Part shown: positions 23,296 through 32,622 of the stretch, piece after piece
How positions within the stretch are numbered: position 1 is the first letter of the stretch
How the letters are laid out: each line of letters starts with the position of its first letter
NCBI RefSeq assembly: GCF_022808175.1
Contig: NZ_JALGBX010000004.1
Coordinates: forward strand, 145,446-209,445
Source of the DNA: Streptomyces sp. AP-93
Lineage (GTDB): Bacteria > Actinomycetota > Actinomycetes > Streptomycetales > Streptomycetaceae
Reading direction: 5' to 3'
Length of the DNA: 64,000 nt
The notes under the pieces: generated by a model
Seen by the model: only the letters and a program-made list of their open reading frames with translations
Told to the model about the DNA's origin: nothing
The model's database searches: none
Translations under genes and position numbers: made by a program

Positions 23296-24030
23296 TCAAC
23301 CGCGAGGAATTTCATCCCGGGTCCGGGCTCCGGCCGACCCGAGCCAGTCGATGAGCGGGCCGTCGCCGCTGGTCAGGGCGATGTCGAGAGGGGTCAGGCC
23401 GCCGTGGCCGATCCGGTTGATGTCCGCCCCTCGAGACAACAAGTATTGAGCTGTGGACAGTTGACCCCCGTGGCAGGCCCCCCAGAAGGCTCTGGTGACC
23501 TCCTCCGGGTCCGCCCCCGCGGCGACGGATCCCTCGACCGCGGCGAGCAGTCCGAGAGCGGCCGCCTCCTGGAGGGAGGGGCGGGCGCCGAGTTCGAGGA
23601 GCCTGCGCGCCGCCCTCCACTGCCCGAAGCCGGTCGCGTCGGCCAGGGGGCCGCCGCCGCCGAGCACCGAACCCGGGGCCTCGATGTCGGCCCCGGCCTC
23701 GACGAGGGCGTCGATCGCGGTGACGTCGTCGTTGCTCGCGGCCCAGTGCAGCGGGGTTTCCCGGTGCGAGCCGACGAAGCGGGCCCCCGGATCGGCTCCG
23801 GCGGCGACGAGGGTACGGATCACCTGCGCGGTCCGCGGGTAGTGCCCGGGCCAGTCCACGGCGATGTGCAGCAGGCTCCGTTCGCCCGCCGCTTCGCCCC
23901 GCTTCAGGATCCGGCCCCCCGCCAGCCCGGGGTGCCGGGCCAGCAGCCGCCGGAGTCCGGCCAGGTCACCGTCCCGGATCGCGGCCGTGACGGCTACGGC
24001 GAGCGGGTCGTCCGATGCGAGGGAGAGCAT
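23296..24030 (-). CDS. Ankyrin-repeat protein
   Basis: Protein of 244 residues consisting of five or six ankyrin-like repeats, probably a protein-interaction module; no signal peptide or enzymatic domain. Repeat landmarks: AIRDGDLAGLRRLLARHPGL, RSLLHIAVDWPGHYPRTAQV, LVAAGADPGARF, ETPLHWAASNDDVTAIDALV, EAGADIEAPG, AARRLLELGARPS, YLLSRGADINRIG, LTPLDIALTSGDGPLIDWL. Several repeats keep the TPLHxA motif. It sits alone upstream of tRNA-Trp in the same direction. Function unknown. Confidence 0.88.
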   Translation of the reverse strand: MLSLASDDPLAVAVTAAIRDGDLAGLRRLLARHPGLAGGRILKRGEAAGERSLLHIAVDWPGHYPRTAQVIRTLVAAGADPGARFVGSHRETPLHWAASNDDVTAIDALVEAGADIEAPGSVLGGGGPLADATGFGQWRAARRLLELGARPSLQEAAALGLLAAVEGSVAAGADPEEVTRAFWGACHGGQLSTAQYLLSRGADINRIGHGGLTPLDIALTSGDGPLIDWLGSAGARTRDEIPRG

Positions 24031-24232
24031 GCGCCCAGGCTAGTACGAGGCCGAGGTCCGGAAGCACCGGTTCCTCCCACCAGGGGAGGCGGCCCCGACG
24101 GCCGTCCGGCCCCACCCCGGCTGCATTACTCCGGAACGCGCCCTCCCTCTTGCGGCCGTGGAGAACCGGATCCCGTCATGGATGCGTGGTACCGGCGAAC
24201 GCGCTGGCGCTCACGCCGAATTGGGGGAAACG

Positions 24233-27200
24233 GTGGCATCCAGGACAAGGGCGGGAACGGCGGCACTCACAGCCGCTGTGGCCGGGACGCTGATCATGGG
24301 GACGGCCGCGGCCGGCATCCAGCCGGCACTGGCCGCGAACTCCACCGCGCAGGACACGCAGCAGGACACGTATCAGGACACGCAGGATACCCAGGACACC
24401 CAGGACACCATGGGGAGTTCGACCGGCGCGAAGCCGACGGCCGACGCGACGGTGACGCTGATCACCGGTGACCGCGTGGTCGTCGGCGGCACCGACGGCG
24501 CCGTCGTCGTCCGGATCACGCGTGGTGCGGGCCGCGAGAAGACCACCTTCTCGGTTCGGCGCGAGGCCGGGCACACGTACGTCATTCCGATGGACGCCCT
24601 GCGCCTGGTCGGCGACGGCGTCCTGGACCGGCGGCTGTTCGATGTCGCCCAGCTGGCCAGGGACGGGTACGACGACGCGCGCCGCGGCGCGCTGCCCCTG
24701 ATCGTCGGCTACCGGAAGGGCGGCGCCCCGGTGGGCGCCTTCGCGACCGGTGACCCGCTCGCCCGGGTCGCGCGCGAGCGCCGTCCGCTGCCCTCCGTGG
24801 ACGGCGAGGCCTTCGAGGTGCCCAAGGCCGAGACCGCGGCCCTGTGGTCGGCGGTCGTCGCCGGCACGGACGCCCGTACGCGGGGAGCCGCTCCCACCAC
24901 GCCCATCGCCCACGTGTGGCTGGACGGCAAGGTCCGCGCCGCCCTCGACACGAGCGTGCCGCAGATCGGCGCGCCCGTCATGTGGAAGGCGGGCTACACC
25001 GGCAAGGGCGTCAAGGTGGCGGTCCTGGACACGGGCGTCGACCAGGACCACCCCGACCTCAAGGGCGTCGAGGTCGCCGAGAAGAACTTCAGCGACTCCC
25101 CCGACTCCCTCGACCGGTTCGGGCACGGCACCCACGTGGCCTCCACCGTCGCCGGGACCGGCGCGCGCTCGGGCGGCCGGTACAAGGGCGTGGCGCCCGG
25201 GGTGCGGCTCCTGGACGGCAAGGTCATCAACGACGACGGCTGGGGATCCGAGTCGGGCATCATCAGCGGCATGCAGTGGGCCGTCGACCAGGGCGCGAAG
25301 ATCGTCAACATGAGCCTCGGGGGCCAGGACGACCCGGGCGTGGACCCGAAGGAGGCGGCGGTCGCCCGCCTCTCCGCCAAGGCCCTCTTCGTGATCAGCG
25401 CGGGCAACAGCGGCGACCGGCCCGGGACCATCGGCTCGCCCGGAAGCTCCCCGGCGGCGCTCACGGTCGGCGCGGTCGACAAGCAGGACCGGATCGCGGA
25501 CTTCTCCAGCCGCGGCCCGACGGCCGACGGGGTGTCCAAGCCGGACATCACCGCTCCGGGCGTCGACATCATGGCCGCCCTGAGCACGCACGGCTGGAAC
25601 CCCGACGACAAGAGCTACACCACCCTGTCGGGCACGTCGATGGCCGCCCCGCACGTCGCGGGCGCCGCCGCCCTGGTGCTCCAGCAGCACCCCACCTGGA
25701 GCGGCGCCCAGCTCAAGGCGCTGCTCACCGGATCCGCCCGGCCCGACCCGGCGCTGGGCGCCTCCGACCAGGGCTCCGGCCGGGTCGACCTGGCACGGGC
25801 CGCCACGGCCGTCGTCGTCTCCGAGTCCGGCTCGCTCGACTTCGGTACGCGGCTCTGGCCGCACACCGACGACAAGCCGGTCGGCAGGTCCCTCACCTAC
25901 CGCAACTACGGCACCAAGCCCGTCACCCTCAAGCTGAGCACGACCACGACCGGCCCCGGGGGCGGCCCGGCCCCGGCGGGGATGTTCACCGTCAAGGACG
26001 CCCAGCTCACCGTCCCCGCCGGGGGCACCGCGACCACCACCGTCACCGTCGACACCCGCAAGGGCACGGCCGACGGCACGTTCGGCGGCAGCGTACGGGC
26101 CGATGGCGGCGGCCAGTCGGTGCGCACCGGCATGGTGGTCGTCCGCGAGGTGGAGTCGTACGACGTCGTCCTGCGGCACACCGATGTCGACGGCGCGGCT
26201 CCGTCGGGCTACGCCAGCGTGCTCACCAAGATCGACCGGGAGGTGCCGGGACGCATCGAGTTCCCGGTCGTGCCGGGCGGGACCGTGGTGAAGCGGATAC
26301 CCAAGGGCGACTACCAGTTGGAGAGCGTCGTCTACGGCGCGGGCGGCCGGATGGCCGTCTTCGTCCAGCCGGTCGTGAAGGTGACCGCGAAGACCACGAT
26401 CGCGCTCGACGCCCGCAAGGCCAAGCCGTTGGCCGTCACCACCCCGGATCCGGCAGCACGGCTGGTCGGCGGCACCCTCGGGTACACCGATCCGAACGCG
26501 CGGGTGGGCAGCTCCTGGACCTTCGACGGACAGACACAGGTCCGCACCGCCGCGCTCGGCACGACGAGCACCCGCATGCAGGCGCAGTTCAACGGGTTGT
26601 GGAAGAACCCCGGTGCGGCCGGCAAGAACGTCGACTACCGGCTCGCCTTCAACCGCACGGGCAGCCTGTTCACCGGCCTCACCAAGACCGTCACCCGGGC
26701 CGAGGTCGCCGAGTTGAAGCTCGGCTTCGCGGCGTCCGTCACCGGGGCGAAGGGCCTGATCTGGATGACGCCCTACGACGTGACCGGCACGTCCGCCTTC
26801 GGCATGCGCGACCCCATCGAGCAGGACCTGCCGATGTCCGGCACCCAGTACGTCAGCGCCATCGGGGTCCGCTGGACCTGGAACGTGTACCAGCTCAACG
26901 CCCAGGGTGACTCGCGCCTGGGCTACGACACCGACCTCGTCACCTACAAGCCGGGCGGCAGCAAGGCCGTGAAGTTCAACTTCGGCGTGGTCGGCCCCAG
27001 CATGGAGAGCGGGTTCCAGGGGGTCGGCGTCCACCGGACCGGCGACAACATCTACGCCAACCTCCGGCTGTTCAACGACGGCAGCGGCCACGTGGGCGGC
27101 TCGTACGTCACCGGGGGCTTCACCCGGCTGGAGTCCGGCGGCAAGGTCATCGCCGAGGGGGCGGACAGCGGCCAGGTCAACGCAGACGTTCCGGCCGGCT

Positions 27201-27646
27201 CGGCGGCCTACCGCCTGAGCGCGGAGTCGAGCCGCTCCCCCCTGGACACCACGACGAGTACGAAGGTGGCCGCGGCCTGGACGTTCACCTCGGCCCGGCC
27301 TCCCACGGACGAGTCGGTCCGGCTGCCGCTGTCCACGGTGCGGCTCTCCCCGACGCTGAGCCTGCGCGGGACGGCGCGGGTGGGCGCCGCCCTGAAGGTT
27401 CCGCTGCACCTGGGCGGGCCGGCCGCGGGGGCCGGGCAGGTCGCCGCACTGACCGTCCGGGTCTCCTTCGACGAGGGGAAGACCTGGAGGCTCCTCGCGG
27501 TGGCGACCGACGCGAAGGGGGCCAGCTCGGTGGTCGTGCAGCACCCGGCGACGGCCAAGTCCGTGTCCTTCCGGGTGTACCTGAGGGACAAGGCCGGCAA
27601 CACCGTGTGCGAGACGATCACGAACGCCTACCGGCTCGTGCCGTGA
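24233..27646 (+). CDS. Secreted subtilisin-like serine protease (S8), large
   Basis: Exported endopeptidase of 1137 residues. GTG at 24233 with GGGGGA upstream gives a normal signal peptide (RTRAGTAALTAAVAGTL, cleavage near ALA-AN). The open frame starts at 24158 but would place 25 polar residues ahead of it. After the signal comes a QDT repeat (24351-24410), then a propeptide. The catalytic triad is complete: Asp266 (AVLDTGVD), His298 (GHGTHVAST) and Ser469 (SGTSMAAPH), with oxyanion Asn392 (SAGNSGD). Beyond residue 530 come beta-rich C-terminal domains of about 600 residues (LDFGTRLWPHTDDKPVGR and similar), as in streptomycete large subtilases. A terminator hairpin follows. Substrate unknown; nutrient proteolysis is likely. 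Confidence 0.93.
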   Translation: MASRTRAGTAALTAAVAGTLIMGTAAAGIQPALAANSTAQDTQQDTYQDTQDTQDTQDTMGSSTGAKPTADATVTLITGDRVVVGGTDGAVVVRITRGAGREKTTFSVRREAGHTYVIPMDALRLVGDGVLDRRLFDVAQLARDGYDDARRGALPLIVGYRKGGAPVGAFATGDPLARVARERRPLPSVDGEAFEVPKAETAALWSAVVAGTDARTRGAAPTTPIAHVWLDGKVRAALDTSVPQIGAPVMWKAGYTGKGVKVAVLDTGVDQDHPDLKGVEVAEKNFSDSPDSLDRFGHGTHVASTVAGTGARSGGRYKGVAPGVRLLDGKVINDDGWGSESGIISGMQWAVDQGAKIVNMSLGGQDDPGVDPKEAAVARLSAKALFVISAGNSGDRPGTIGSPGSSPAALTVGAVDKQDRIADFSSRGPTADGVSKPDITAPGVDIMAALSTHGWNPDDKSYTTLSGTSMAAPHVAGAAALVLQQHPTWSGAQLKALLTGSARPDPALGASDQGSGRVDLARAATAVVVSESGSLDFGTRLWPHTDDKPVGRSLTYRNYGTKPVTLKLSTTTTGPGGGPAPAGMFTVKDAQLTVPAGGTATTTVTVDTRKGTADGTFGGSVRADGGGQSVRTGMVVVREVESYDVVLRHTDVDGAAPSGYASVLTKIDREVPGRIEFPVVPGGTVVKRIPKGDYQLESVVYGAGGRMAVFVQPVVKVTAKTTIALDARKAKPLAVTTPDPAARLVGGTLGYTDPNARVGSSWTFDGQTQVRTAALGTTSTRMQAQFNGLWKNPGAAGKNVDYRLAFNRTGSLFTGLTKTVTRAEVAELKLGFAASVTGAKGLIWMTPYDVTGTSAFGMRDPIEQDLPMSGTQYVSAIGVRWTWNVYQLNAQGDSRLGYDTDLVTYKPGGSKAVKFNFGVVGPSMESGFQGVGVHRTGDNIYANLRLFNDGSGHVGGSYVTGGFTRLESGGKVIAEGADSGQVNADVPAGSAAYRLSAESSRSPLDTTTSTKVAAAWTFTSARPPTDESVRLPLSTVRLSPTLSLRGTARVGAALKVPLHLGGPAAGAGQVAALTVRVSFDEGKTWRLLAVATDAKGASSVVVQHPATAKSVSFRVYLRDKAGNTVCETITNAYRLVP

Positions 27647-27696
27647 GGTGACCGCAGCACCGGTCCGTCCAGCCTGACGTGACCGTGGCGAACACG

Positions 27697-27723
27697 GTGG
27701 GCCCCGCCGGCGGCGGGGCCCAC
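27697..27723. terminator. Rho-independent-type hairpin after the large subtilase
   Basis: Perfect 12-bp arms GTGGGCCCCGCC / GGCGGGGCCCAC with a three-base loop, about 50 bp after the stop. No U-run, as is common in high-GC actinomycetes. Confidence 0.8.
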
Positions 27724-27756
27724 CCGCGTTTGCCCACCACGTTTCACCCCGCCCCC

Positions 27757-27786
27757 TTGACCCGCTGTGGTCCAGACCAATAGTTT
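27757..27786 (+). promoter_or_regulatory. Chitinase promoter with DasR-type operator
   Basis: TTGACC (27757-27762) as -35 and TAGTTT (27781-27786) as a weak -10, 18 bp apart. The spacer is filled by TGTGGTCCAGACCAAT (27766-27781), a near-perfect match to the DasR responsive element built on TGGTCTAGACCA. By established knowledge DasR represses chitinolytic genes and is released by glucosamine phosphates. An operator overlapping the spacer fits direct repression. Confidence 0.82.
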
Positions 27787-27842
27787 CCGCATGCACAGCG
27801 CACGCGCCCCGGCACCACTCACCGCATCCGCAAAGGAAGCCC

Positions 27843-29174
27843 ATGCGCCGCAGCATGCTCGGCAGGCTGGCCATTGCCGCCTGCTCCCTCTCCCTGCTGA
27901 CCGCCTTCGCCCCCGCCCACGACGGGGGCGGCCACGACGGCTCCGACCGGGGCCGCTCGTACAAGAGGGTCGGTTACTTCACCCAATGGGGCGTCTACGG
28001 ACGGGACTTCCAGGTCCAGGACCTGGAGAAGAACGGCAGCGCGAGCAAGCTCACGCACATCAACTACGCCTTCGGCAACATCAGCGCGGACGGCAAGTGC
28101 TTCACCGGCAACGTCCCCGGTGAAGCCGACGCCTGGGCGGACTACGTCCGTCCGCTGGACGCCGAGAACTCGGTGGACGGCGTCGCCGACGACTGGGTGC
28201 AGCCGCTCGCCGGCAACTTCAACCAGCTCCGCGAGCTCAAGGCCAAGCACCCGGACCTCAAGGTCCTGATCTCCCTGGGTGGTTGGAGCTGGTCCACGCA
28301 CTTCTCGGACGCCGCGCTCACCCCGGCCTCGCGCAAGGCCCTCGTGTCCTCCTGCATCGACCTGTACATCAAGGGCAACCTCCCGCAGGACGGCAGCCGC
28401 GGCGGCGCCGGTTCGGCCGCCGGGATCTTCGACGGGATCGACCTCGACTGGGAGTGGCCCGGCTCCTCGGGCGACGCCGACACCACCTTCCGCCCCGAGG
28501 ACAAGAAGAACTTCACGGCGCTGGTGAGCGAGTTCCGCACGCAGCTCGACGACTACGCCCGCAGCCAGAAGCGGAAGGCGAAGTACGAGCTGTCCGCCTT
28601 CGTCCCGACCGCCCCCGCCAAGATCGACGCGGGCTTCGACGTCCGCCGGATCATGCGCGACCTCGACTTCGTGACCCTCCAGGGCTACGACTTCCACGTC
28701 TCCGGCGAGGCGACCACCGCCCAGCAGTCCGCGCTGTACGCGAGGAACGACTTCAGCGTCGACGGCACCGTGGACGCCTGGGAGCGGCGCGGCGCGCCCG
28801 CGCACAAGCTCGTGATGGGCATGCCGTTCTACGGGCAGGGCTGGACCGGCGTCAGCGGCGGCGGGGACGGCATGGGGCAGCCCGCGACGGGCCCGGCTCC
28901 GGCCGCCTGGGCAAACGGGTACGCGGACTACAAGGAGCTCAAGCAGCTCGCGGCGTCCGGCAGTTACAAGCTCCACCGGGACCGTCGCAACGGCAGCGCC
29001 TGGCTCTTCGACGGCACCACCCTGTGGACGTACGACGACCCGCAGGTGCTGCGCACCAAGACCCGGTACATCCGCGAAGAGGGCCTCGGCGGCGCGATGT
29101 TCTGGTCACTGGACGCGGACACCGCCGACGGTGAGCTGATGACCGCGGTCGACGAGGGCCTGCGCGGCCGCTGA
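27843..29174 (+). CDS. Secreted GH18 chitinase
   Basis: Exported endochitinase of 443 residues. ATG with AAAGGAAG upstream; signal peptide MRRSMLGRLAIAACSLSLLT. A single GH18 TIM-barrel domain: YFTQWGVYGRDF, HINYAFGNI, SLGGWSWS (144-151) and the catalytic DGIDLDWEWP, with Asp197, Asp200, Asp202 and acid/base Glu204. Also present are LQGYDFH, GMPFYGQGW and the terminal GGAMFWSLDADT with the conserved Trp. No chitin-binding or fibronectin domain was found, so it is a catalytic-domain-only enzyme. A DasR-type operator in the promoter links expression to N-acetylglucosamine metabolism. A hairpin terminator follows. Confidence 0.95.
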   Translation: MRRSMLGRLAIAACSLSLLTAFAPAHDGGGHDGSDRGRSYKRVGYFTQWGVYGRDFQVQDLEKNGSASKLTHINYAFGNISADGKCFTGNVPGEADAWADYVRPLDAENSVDGVADDWVQPLAGNFNQLRELKAKHPDLKVLISLGGWSWSTHFSDAALTPASRKALVSSCIDLYIKGNLPQDGSRGGAGSAAGIFDGIDLDWEWPGSSGDADTTFRPEDKKNFTALVSEFRTQLDDYARSQKRKAKYELSAFVPTAPAKIDAGFDVRRIMRDLDFVTLQGYDFHVSGEATTAQQSALYARNDFSVDGTVDAWERRGAPAHKLVMGMPFYGQGWTGVSGGGDGMGQPATGPAPAAWANGYADYKELKQLAASGSYKLHRDRRNGSAWLFDGTTLWTYDDPQVLRTKTRYIREEGLGGAMFWSLDADTADGELMTAVDEGLRGR

Positions 29175-29192
29175 CGGCCCCGCCCCCGAACA

Positions 29193-29232
29193 GCGCCGCC
29201 GGGCCGCGGAAAACGACCCGTCCCGGCGGCGC
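29193..29232. terminator. Hairpin terminator after the chitinase
   Basis: Inverted repeat GCGCCGCCGGG (29193-29203) and CCCGGCGGCGC (29222-29232) enclosing 18 bases, about 20 bp after the chitinase stop and just before the serpin start. Confidence 0.7.
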
Positions 29233-29254
29233 CCCAACCCTTACGCTCCCCCGC

Positions 29255-30439
29255 ATGAAGACGAAGACGGTACGGGCGGTCAACGCGCTCACTTCCCGCT
29301 GGGCCGGGCAGGCGGCGGCTGACGGCACGGGCACGGTGTTCACGGCGGCCGGGCTCTGGCCGCTGCTGGCCCTCCTCGCGGACGGCGCCGACGGCCCGGC
29401 CCGCACCGAACTGGCCGACGCCCTCGGCATACCCGCCGACACCGCGGCCGAAGCCGCCCGGGAGCTGCTGACCGCCCTGGACGGCGTACGGGGCCTGCGC
29501 GCCGCCACCGGCGTGTGGGCGCGGCGGGACCTCCCGCTGGAGGAGGCGTGGTCGGCCCGGCTCCCCGCCGGGACCCGGTCGGTCCTGACCGGAGACGAGG
29601 ACGCCGACCGCAAGGCCCTGGACGCCTGGGCGGCCGAGCGCACCGGCGGCCTCGTCGAGCAGATGCCGGTGGAGGTCGGTCCGCACGTCGACCTGGTCCT
29701 CGCCTCCGCGCTCGCGCTGAACCTGACCTGGGAGCAGCCCTTCTCCGAGCGGCGGGTGCAGCCGCCCCACGGCCCGTGGACCGGCCGCTCCCTGCGCGGA
29801 CTGGCCGTCACCCACGCCCTCCCCGAGCGGATCCGGGTGGCCCGGGGACCCTCCGGCCCGGTCACCCTGCTGTCCGTACCCGGTGCGCCGGGCGCCCACG
29901 GCGTGGACGTGCACCTGCTGCTCGGCGAGCCCGGGACCGCGCCGGGAGACGTCCTGACCACCGGGATCGCCGAGGTCACCGGCGCGCTGGCCTCCTCGAC
30001 CGCGAGCGGGCTTCCCGACGGCGCCGCCGGTCCCGGGCTGTCGCTCCGCACAGTGGACTCGACCAGCCCCGACCCCGTGGTCCGGATCGGCACGGTGGCC
30101 TTCGACATCCGCGCCGAGCACGACCTGCTGCGGCACTGCGGGCTGTTCGGGCTCACCTCCGCGGCCGCCCGGCCCGGCCACTTCCCCGGCATCTCCCGCG
30201 TCCCGCTGGCCGTCGGCTCGGCCCGCCAGTCGGCCGTGGCCCGCTTCCACGCCGAGGGGTTCGAGGCCGCGGCCGTCACCGCCGTCGGCATGTTCCGCGG
30301 GGCCGCGAGCGTCCGGTCGTACCGGGTCCGGCAGGCCGATCTCGAGGTGGACCGGCCCTTCGGCTTCCTCGCCGTCGACCGGGAGTCCGGTCTCGTGCTG
30401 TTCGCGGGCTGGGTCACCGACCCCGATACCCTCCTCTGA
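29255..30439 (+). CDS. Serpin-family protein (bacterial serine protease inhibitor)
   Basis: Serpin-fold protein of 394 residues with no signal peptide, so probably intracellular. Serpin landmarks are TVFTAAGLWPLLALLADGA, ASALALNLTWEQPFSE (strand and breach region), and near the end FHAEGFEAAAVTAV (hinge of the reactive-centre loop) followed after about 20 residues by DRPFGFLAVDRESGLVLFAGWVTDP, the family signature. The hinge is Ala/Val-rich, as needed for loop insertion, so inhibitory activity is possible. The scissile bond lies within roughly MFRGAASVRSYRVRQ and cannot be fixed from sequence. It overlaps the aldo/keto reductase ATG by one base (TGATG). Neighbouring secreted proteases are not obvious targets if the serpin is cytoplasmic. 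Confidence 0.85.
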   Translation: MKTKTVRAVNALTSRWAGQAAADGTGTVFTAAGLWPLLALLADGADGPARTELADALGIPADTAAEAARELLTALDGVRGLRAATGVWARRDLPLEEAWSARLPAGTRSVLTGDEDADRKALDAWAAERTGGLVEQMPVEVGPHVDLVLASALALNLTWEQPFSERRVQPPHGPWTGRSLRGLAVTHALPERIRVARGPSGPVTLLSVPGAPGAHGVDVHLLLGEPGTAPGDVLTTGIAEVTGALASSTASGLPDGAAGPGLSLRTVDSTSPDPVVRIGTVAFDIRAEHDLLRHCGLFGLTSAAARPGHFPGISRVPLAVGSARQSAVARFHAEGFEAAAVTAVGMFRGAASVRSYRVRQADLEVDRPFGFLAVDRESGLVLFAGWVTDPDTLL

Positions 30440-31323
30440 TGACTTCCGACAAGATCACCGCGGCCGATTCCGGCACCTGGCTGCTCGGCGACCTCCCGGT
30501 CCGCCGCATCGGGTTCGGCGCGATGCGCCTCACGCACCTCGCCGACGGCTCCCCCAGCGACCGGGACCGGGTGACCGGGGTGCTGAGGCGGGCCGTCGAA
30601 CTGGGCGTGAACCACATCGACACCGCCGCCTTCTACTTCTCCGCGACCCGCTCCGCCAACGAGCTCATCAACCGGGCCCTCGCCCCGTACGCCGACGAGC
30701 TGGTCATCACCACGAAGGTCGGGCCGGGCCGCGACGCCGCCGGCGACTGGTGGTGGGCCACGCCCGGGCAGCTGCGCGGGCAGGTCGAGGAGAACCTGCG
30801 CCAGCTCGGCCGCGACCACCTGGAGGTGGTCAACCTGCGCGTCCCGCGCCAGGCGGAGAGCGGTTCGATCGCCGAGCACTTCGGCGCCCTCGCCGAGCTG
30901 CGCACGGCCGGGCTGATCCGGCACCTGGGCGTGTCCAATGTACGGCCGGACCACCTAGCCGAGGCGCGGGCCATCGCGCCCGTGGTCTGCGTGCAGAACG
31001 CGTACGGGATCGGTTCGCCGGCCGAGGAGCACGCCTTCCTCGACGCGTGCGGCGAGCAGGGCATCGCCTTCGTCCCCTTCTTCGCGATCGCGGGCGCGGG
31101 CAAGGAGGCCGGAGGGGTGACCGAGGAGGGCCCGGCGGTACGCGATCTCGCGCGGGCCCACGGCGTGTCCCCGGCCCAGCTCCGCCTGGCGTGGACCCTG
31201 AGCCGGGGCGCGCACGTCCTGGCCATCCCCGGCACCGGGAACCCGGAGCACCTGGCCGAGAACGTCGCCGCCGGCGCGCTGCGGCTGTCGGCCGGGGAGA
31301 GCGCCCTGCTCGAAGCCGCGTAG
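30439..31323 (+). CDS. Aldo/keto reductase
   Basis: Cytoplasmic NAD(P)H-dependent aldo/keto reductase of 294 residues, co-transcribed with the serpin through a TGATG overlap. The tetrad has Asp and Tyr in HIDTAAFY and Lys in ITTKVG. The fourth position reads VVNLRVPR, where most members have LHxPD; an Arg therefore replaces the usual His, as in one established aldo/keto reductase subgroup. The cofactor region is HLGVSNVRPDHLAEA and IPGTGNPEHLAENVAAGALRL. This C-terminal part is the parent-like sequence of the remnant at 22398. Substrate unknown. Confidence 0.9.
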   Translation: MTSDKITAADSGTWLLGDLPVRRIGFGAMRLTHLADGSPSDRDRVTGVLRRAVELGVNHIDTAAFYFSATRSANELINRALAPYADELVITTKVGPGRDAAGDWWWATPGQLRGQVEENLRQLGRDHLEVVNLRVPRQAESGSIAEHFGALAELRTAGLIRHLGVSNVRPDHLAEARAIAPVVCVQNAYGIGSPAEEHAFLDACGEQGIAFVPFFAIAGAGKEAGGVTEEGPAVRDLARAHGVSPAQLRLAWTLSRGAHVLAIPGTGNPEHLAENVAAGALRLSAGESALLEAA

Positions 31324-31345
31324 CCGGGCGACGGGGACCCGCTCC

Positions 31346-32584
31346 CTACCAGTCGTGGACCGAGCCGTCGGCGAGGGTGTTGACCGGCAGGTACTTGCGC
31401 TCGTACGGGAAGCGGGCCGCGGCCTCCTCGTCGAATTCGACGCCGATGCCGGGGGCGTCGCCGGGGTGCATGAGGCCGTCCTCGAAGGTCCAGGAGGTGG
31501 TGAACACCTCCTGGTAGGGCGGCAGGTGCTCCATGTACTCCTGCATCCCGAAGTTCTGGACGGAGAGGTCCACGTGCAGCGCGGCGGCGAAGGAGACCGG
31601 CGAGAGGTCTCCGGCGCCGTGCGAGCCGGAGCGGATCCCGTACAGCTCGGCGAGCGAGAAGATCTTGCGGAGGTGGCTGATCCCGCCCGCGTGGGAGACC
31701 GAGGTGCGGATGTAGTCGATCAGCCGCTCGGTGATCAAGTGCTGGCAGTCCCAGATGGAGTTGAAGATCTCGCCCACGGCCAGCGGGGTGGTGGTGTGCT
31801 GCCGGATGAGGCGGAAGGCCTCCTGGTCCTCGGCCGGGGTCGGGTCCTCGATCCAGAACATCCGGAAGGGTTCGAGGGACTTGCCCAGGTGCGCGGCCTC
31901 GATCGGGGTCAGCCGGTGGTGGACGTCGTGCAGGAGGTGGAAGTCGTAGCCGAACCTCTCCCGTACGGCGGCCATTTTCCGGGGCACCCAGTCCAGGTAC
32001 TTGCCGGTGTCCCAGCACTCCTCCGAGGGCAGTTCGCCGTCGGCCGGCTCGTAGGTGTTCCCGTCGCCCTTGCGCATGCCGTAGACCTTGGCGACGCCGG
32101 GCACGGCCGCCTGGGCCCGGACGGCGCGGAAGCCGCGGTCACGGAACTTCGCGACGTCGTCGAGGAGTTGGGGGATGTCGTTGCCGCTGGCGTGGCCGTA
32201 GACGGTGACCCCCTCGCGGGCGGCGCCGCCGAGGAGCTGGTAGACGGGGAGCCCGGCGACCTTGCCCTTGATGTCCCACAGGGCCACGTCGACCGCGGCG
32301 ATGGCGGTCATGGTGACCGGGCCGCGCCGCCAGTAGGCGCCCTTGTAGAGGTACTGCCAGATCCGCTCGATCGCCGCCGGGTCCTTGCCGATGAGCAGCG
32401 GGCAGACGTGGTCCTCCAGGTAGGAGGCGACGGACAGCTCGCGGCCGTTGAGGGTGGCGTCGCCGATGCCGGTGACCCCGTCGGAGGTGGTGATCTTGAG
32501 GGTGACGTAGTTCCGGCCGGGGCTGCTGACGATGACCTTGGCTTCGACGATCGTGCTCGTGGTGGTGCTCGTGCTGGTGCTCAT
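31346..32584 (-). CDS. manD: D-mannonate dehydratase (ManD, enolase superfamily)
   Basis: Mg2+-dependent dehydratase of 412 residues converting D-mannonate (or D-gluconate in some members) to 2-keto-3-deoxygluconate. A poly Ser-Thr leader ([17 protein letters not shown]) precedes the enolase-superfamily fold. The ManD landmarks are [22 protein letters not shown], the VYGM loop, [11 protein letters not shown] with the metal-ligand Asp and catalytic His, [33 protein letters not shown] and [14 protein letters not shown] lies eight bases before the start. It is the last gene of the minus-strand eda-kdgK-transporter-manD operon, where its product feeds KdgK and then Eda. The Ser-Thr leader may be a start-site artefact or a simple repeat. 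Confidence 0.92.
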   Translation of the reverse strand: MSTSTSTTTSTIVEAKVIVSSPGRNYVTLKITTSDGVTGIGDATLNGRELSVASYLEDHVCPLLIGKDPAAIERIWQYLYKGAYWRRGPVTMTAIAAVDVALWDIKGKVAGLPVYQLLGGAAREGVTVYGHASGNDIPQLLDDVAKFRDRGFRAVRAQAAVPGVAKVYGMRKGDGNTYEPADGELPSEECWDTGKYLDWVPRKMAAVRERFGYDFHLLHDVHHRLTPIEAAHLGKSLEPFRMFWIEDPTPAEDQEAFRLIRQHTTTPLAVGEIFNSIWDCQHLITERLIDYIRTSVSHAGGISHLRKIFSLAELYGIRSGSHGAGDLSPVSFAAALHVDLSVQNFGMQEYMEHLPPYQEVFTTSWTFEDGLMHPGDAPGIGVEFDEEAAARFPYERKYLPVNTLADGSVHDW

Positions 32585-32622
32585 GGTGGTGTTTCCTCGC
32601 TTCTTCGAGAGGGGGGACGGGA

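Noticed and set aside
24176..27964. Very long minus-strand open frame (over 1200 codons) opposite the large subtilase
   Set aside because: It mirrors the subtilase codons through G/C bias. Its translation has no recognisable domain, while the plus strand has an intact catalytic triad and signal peptide.
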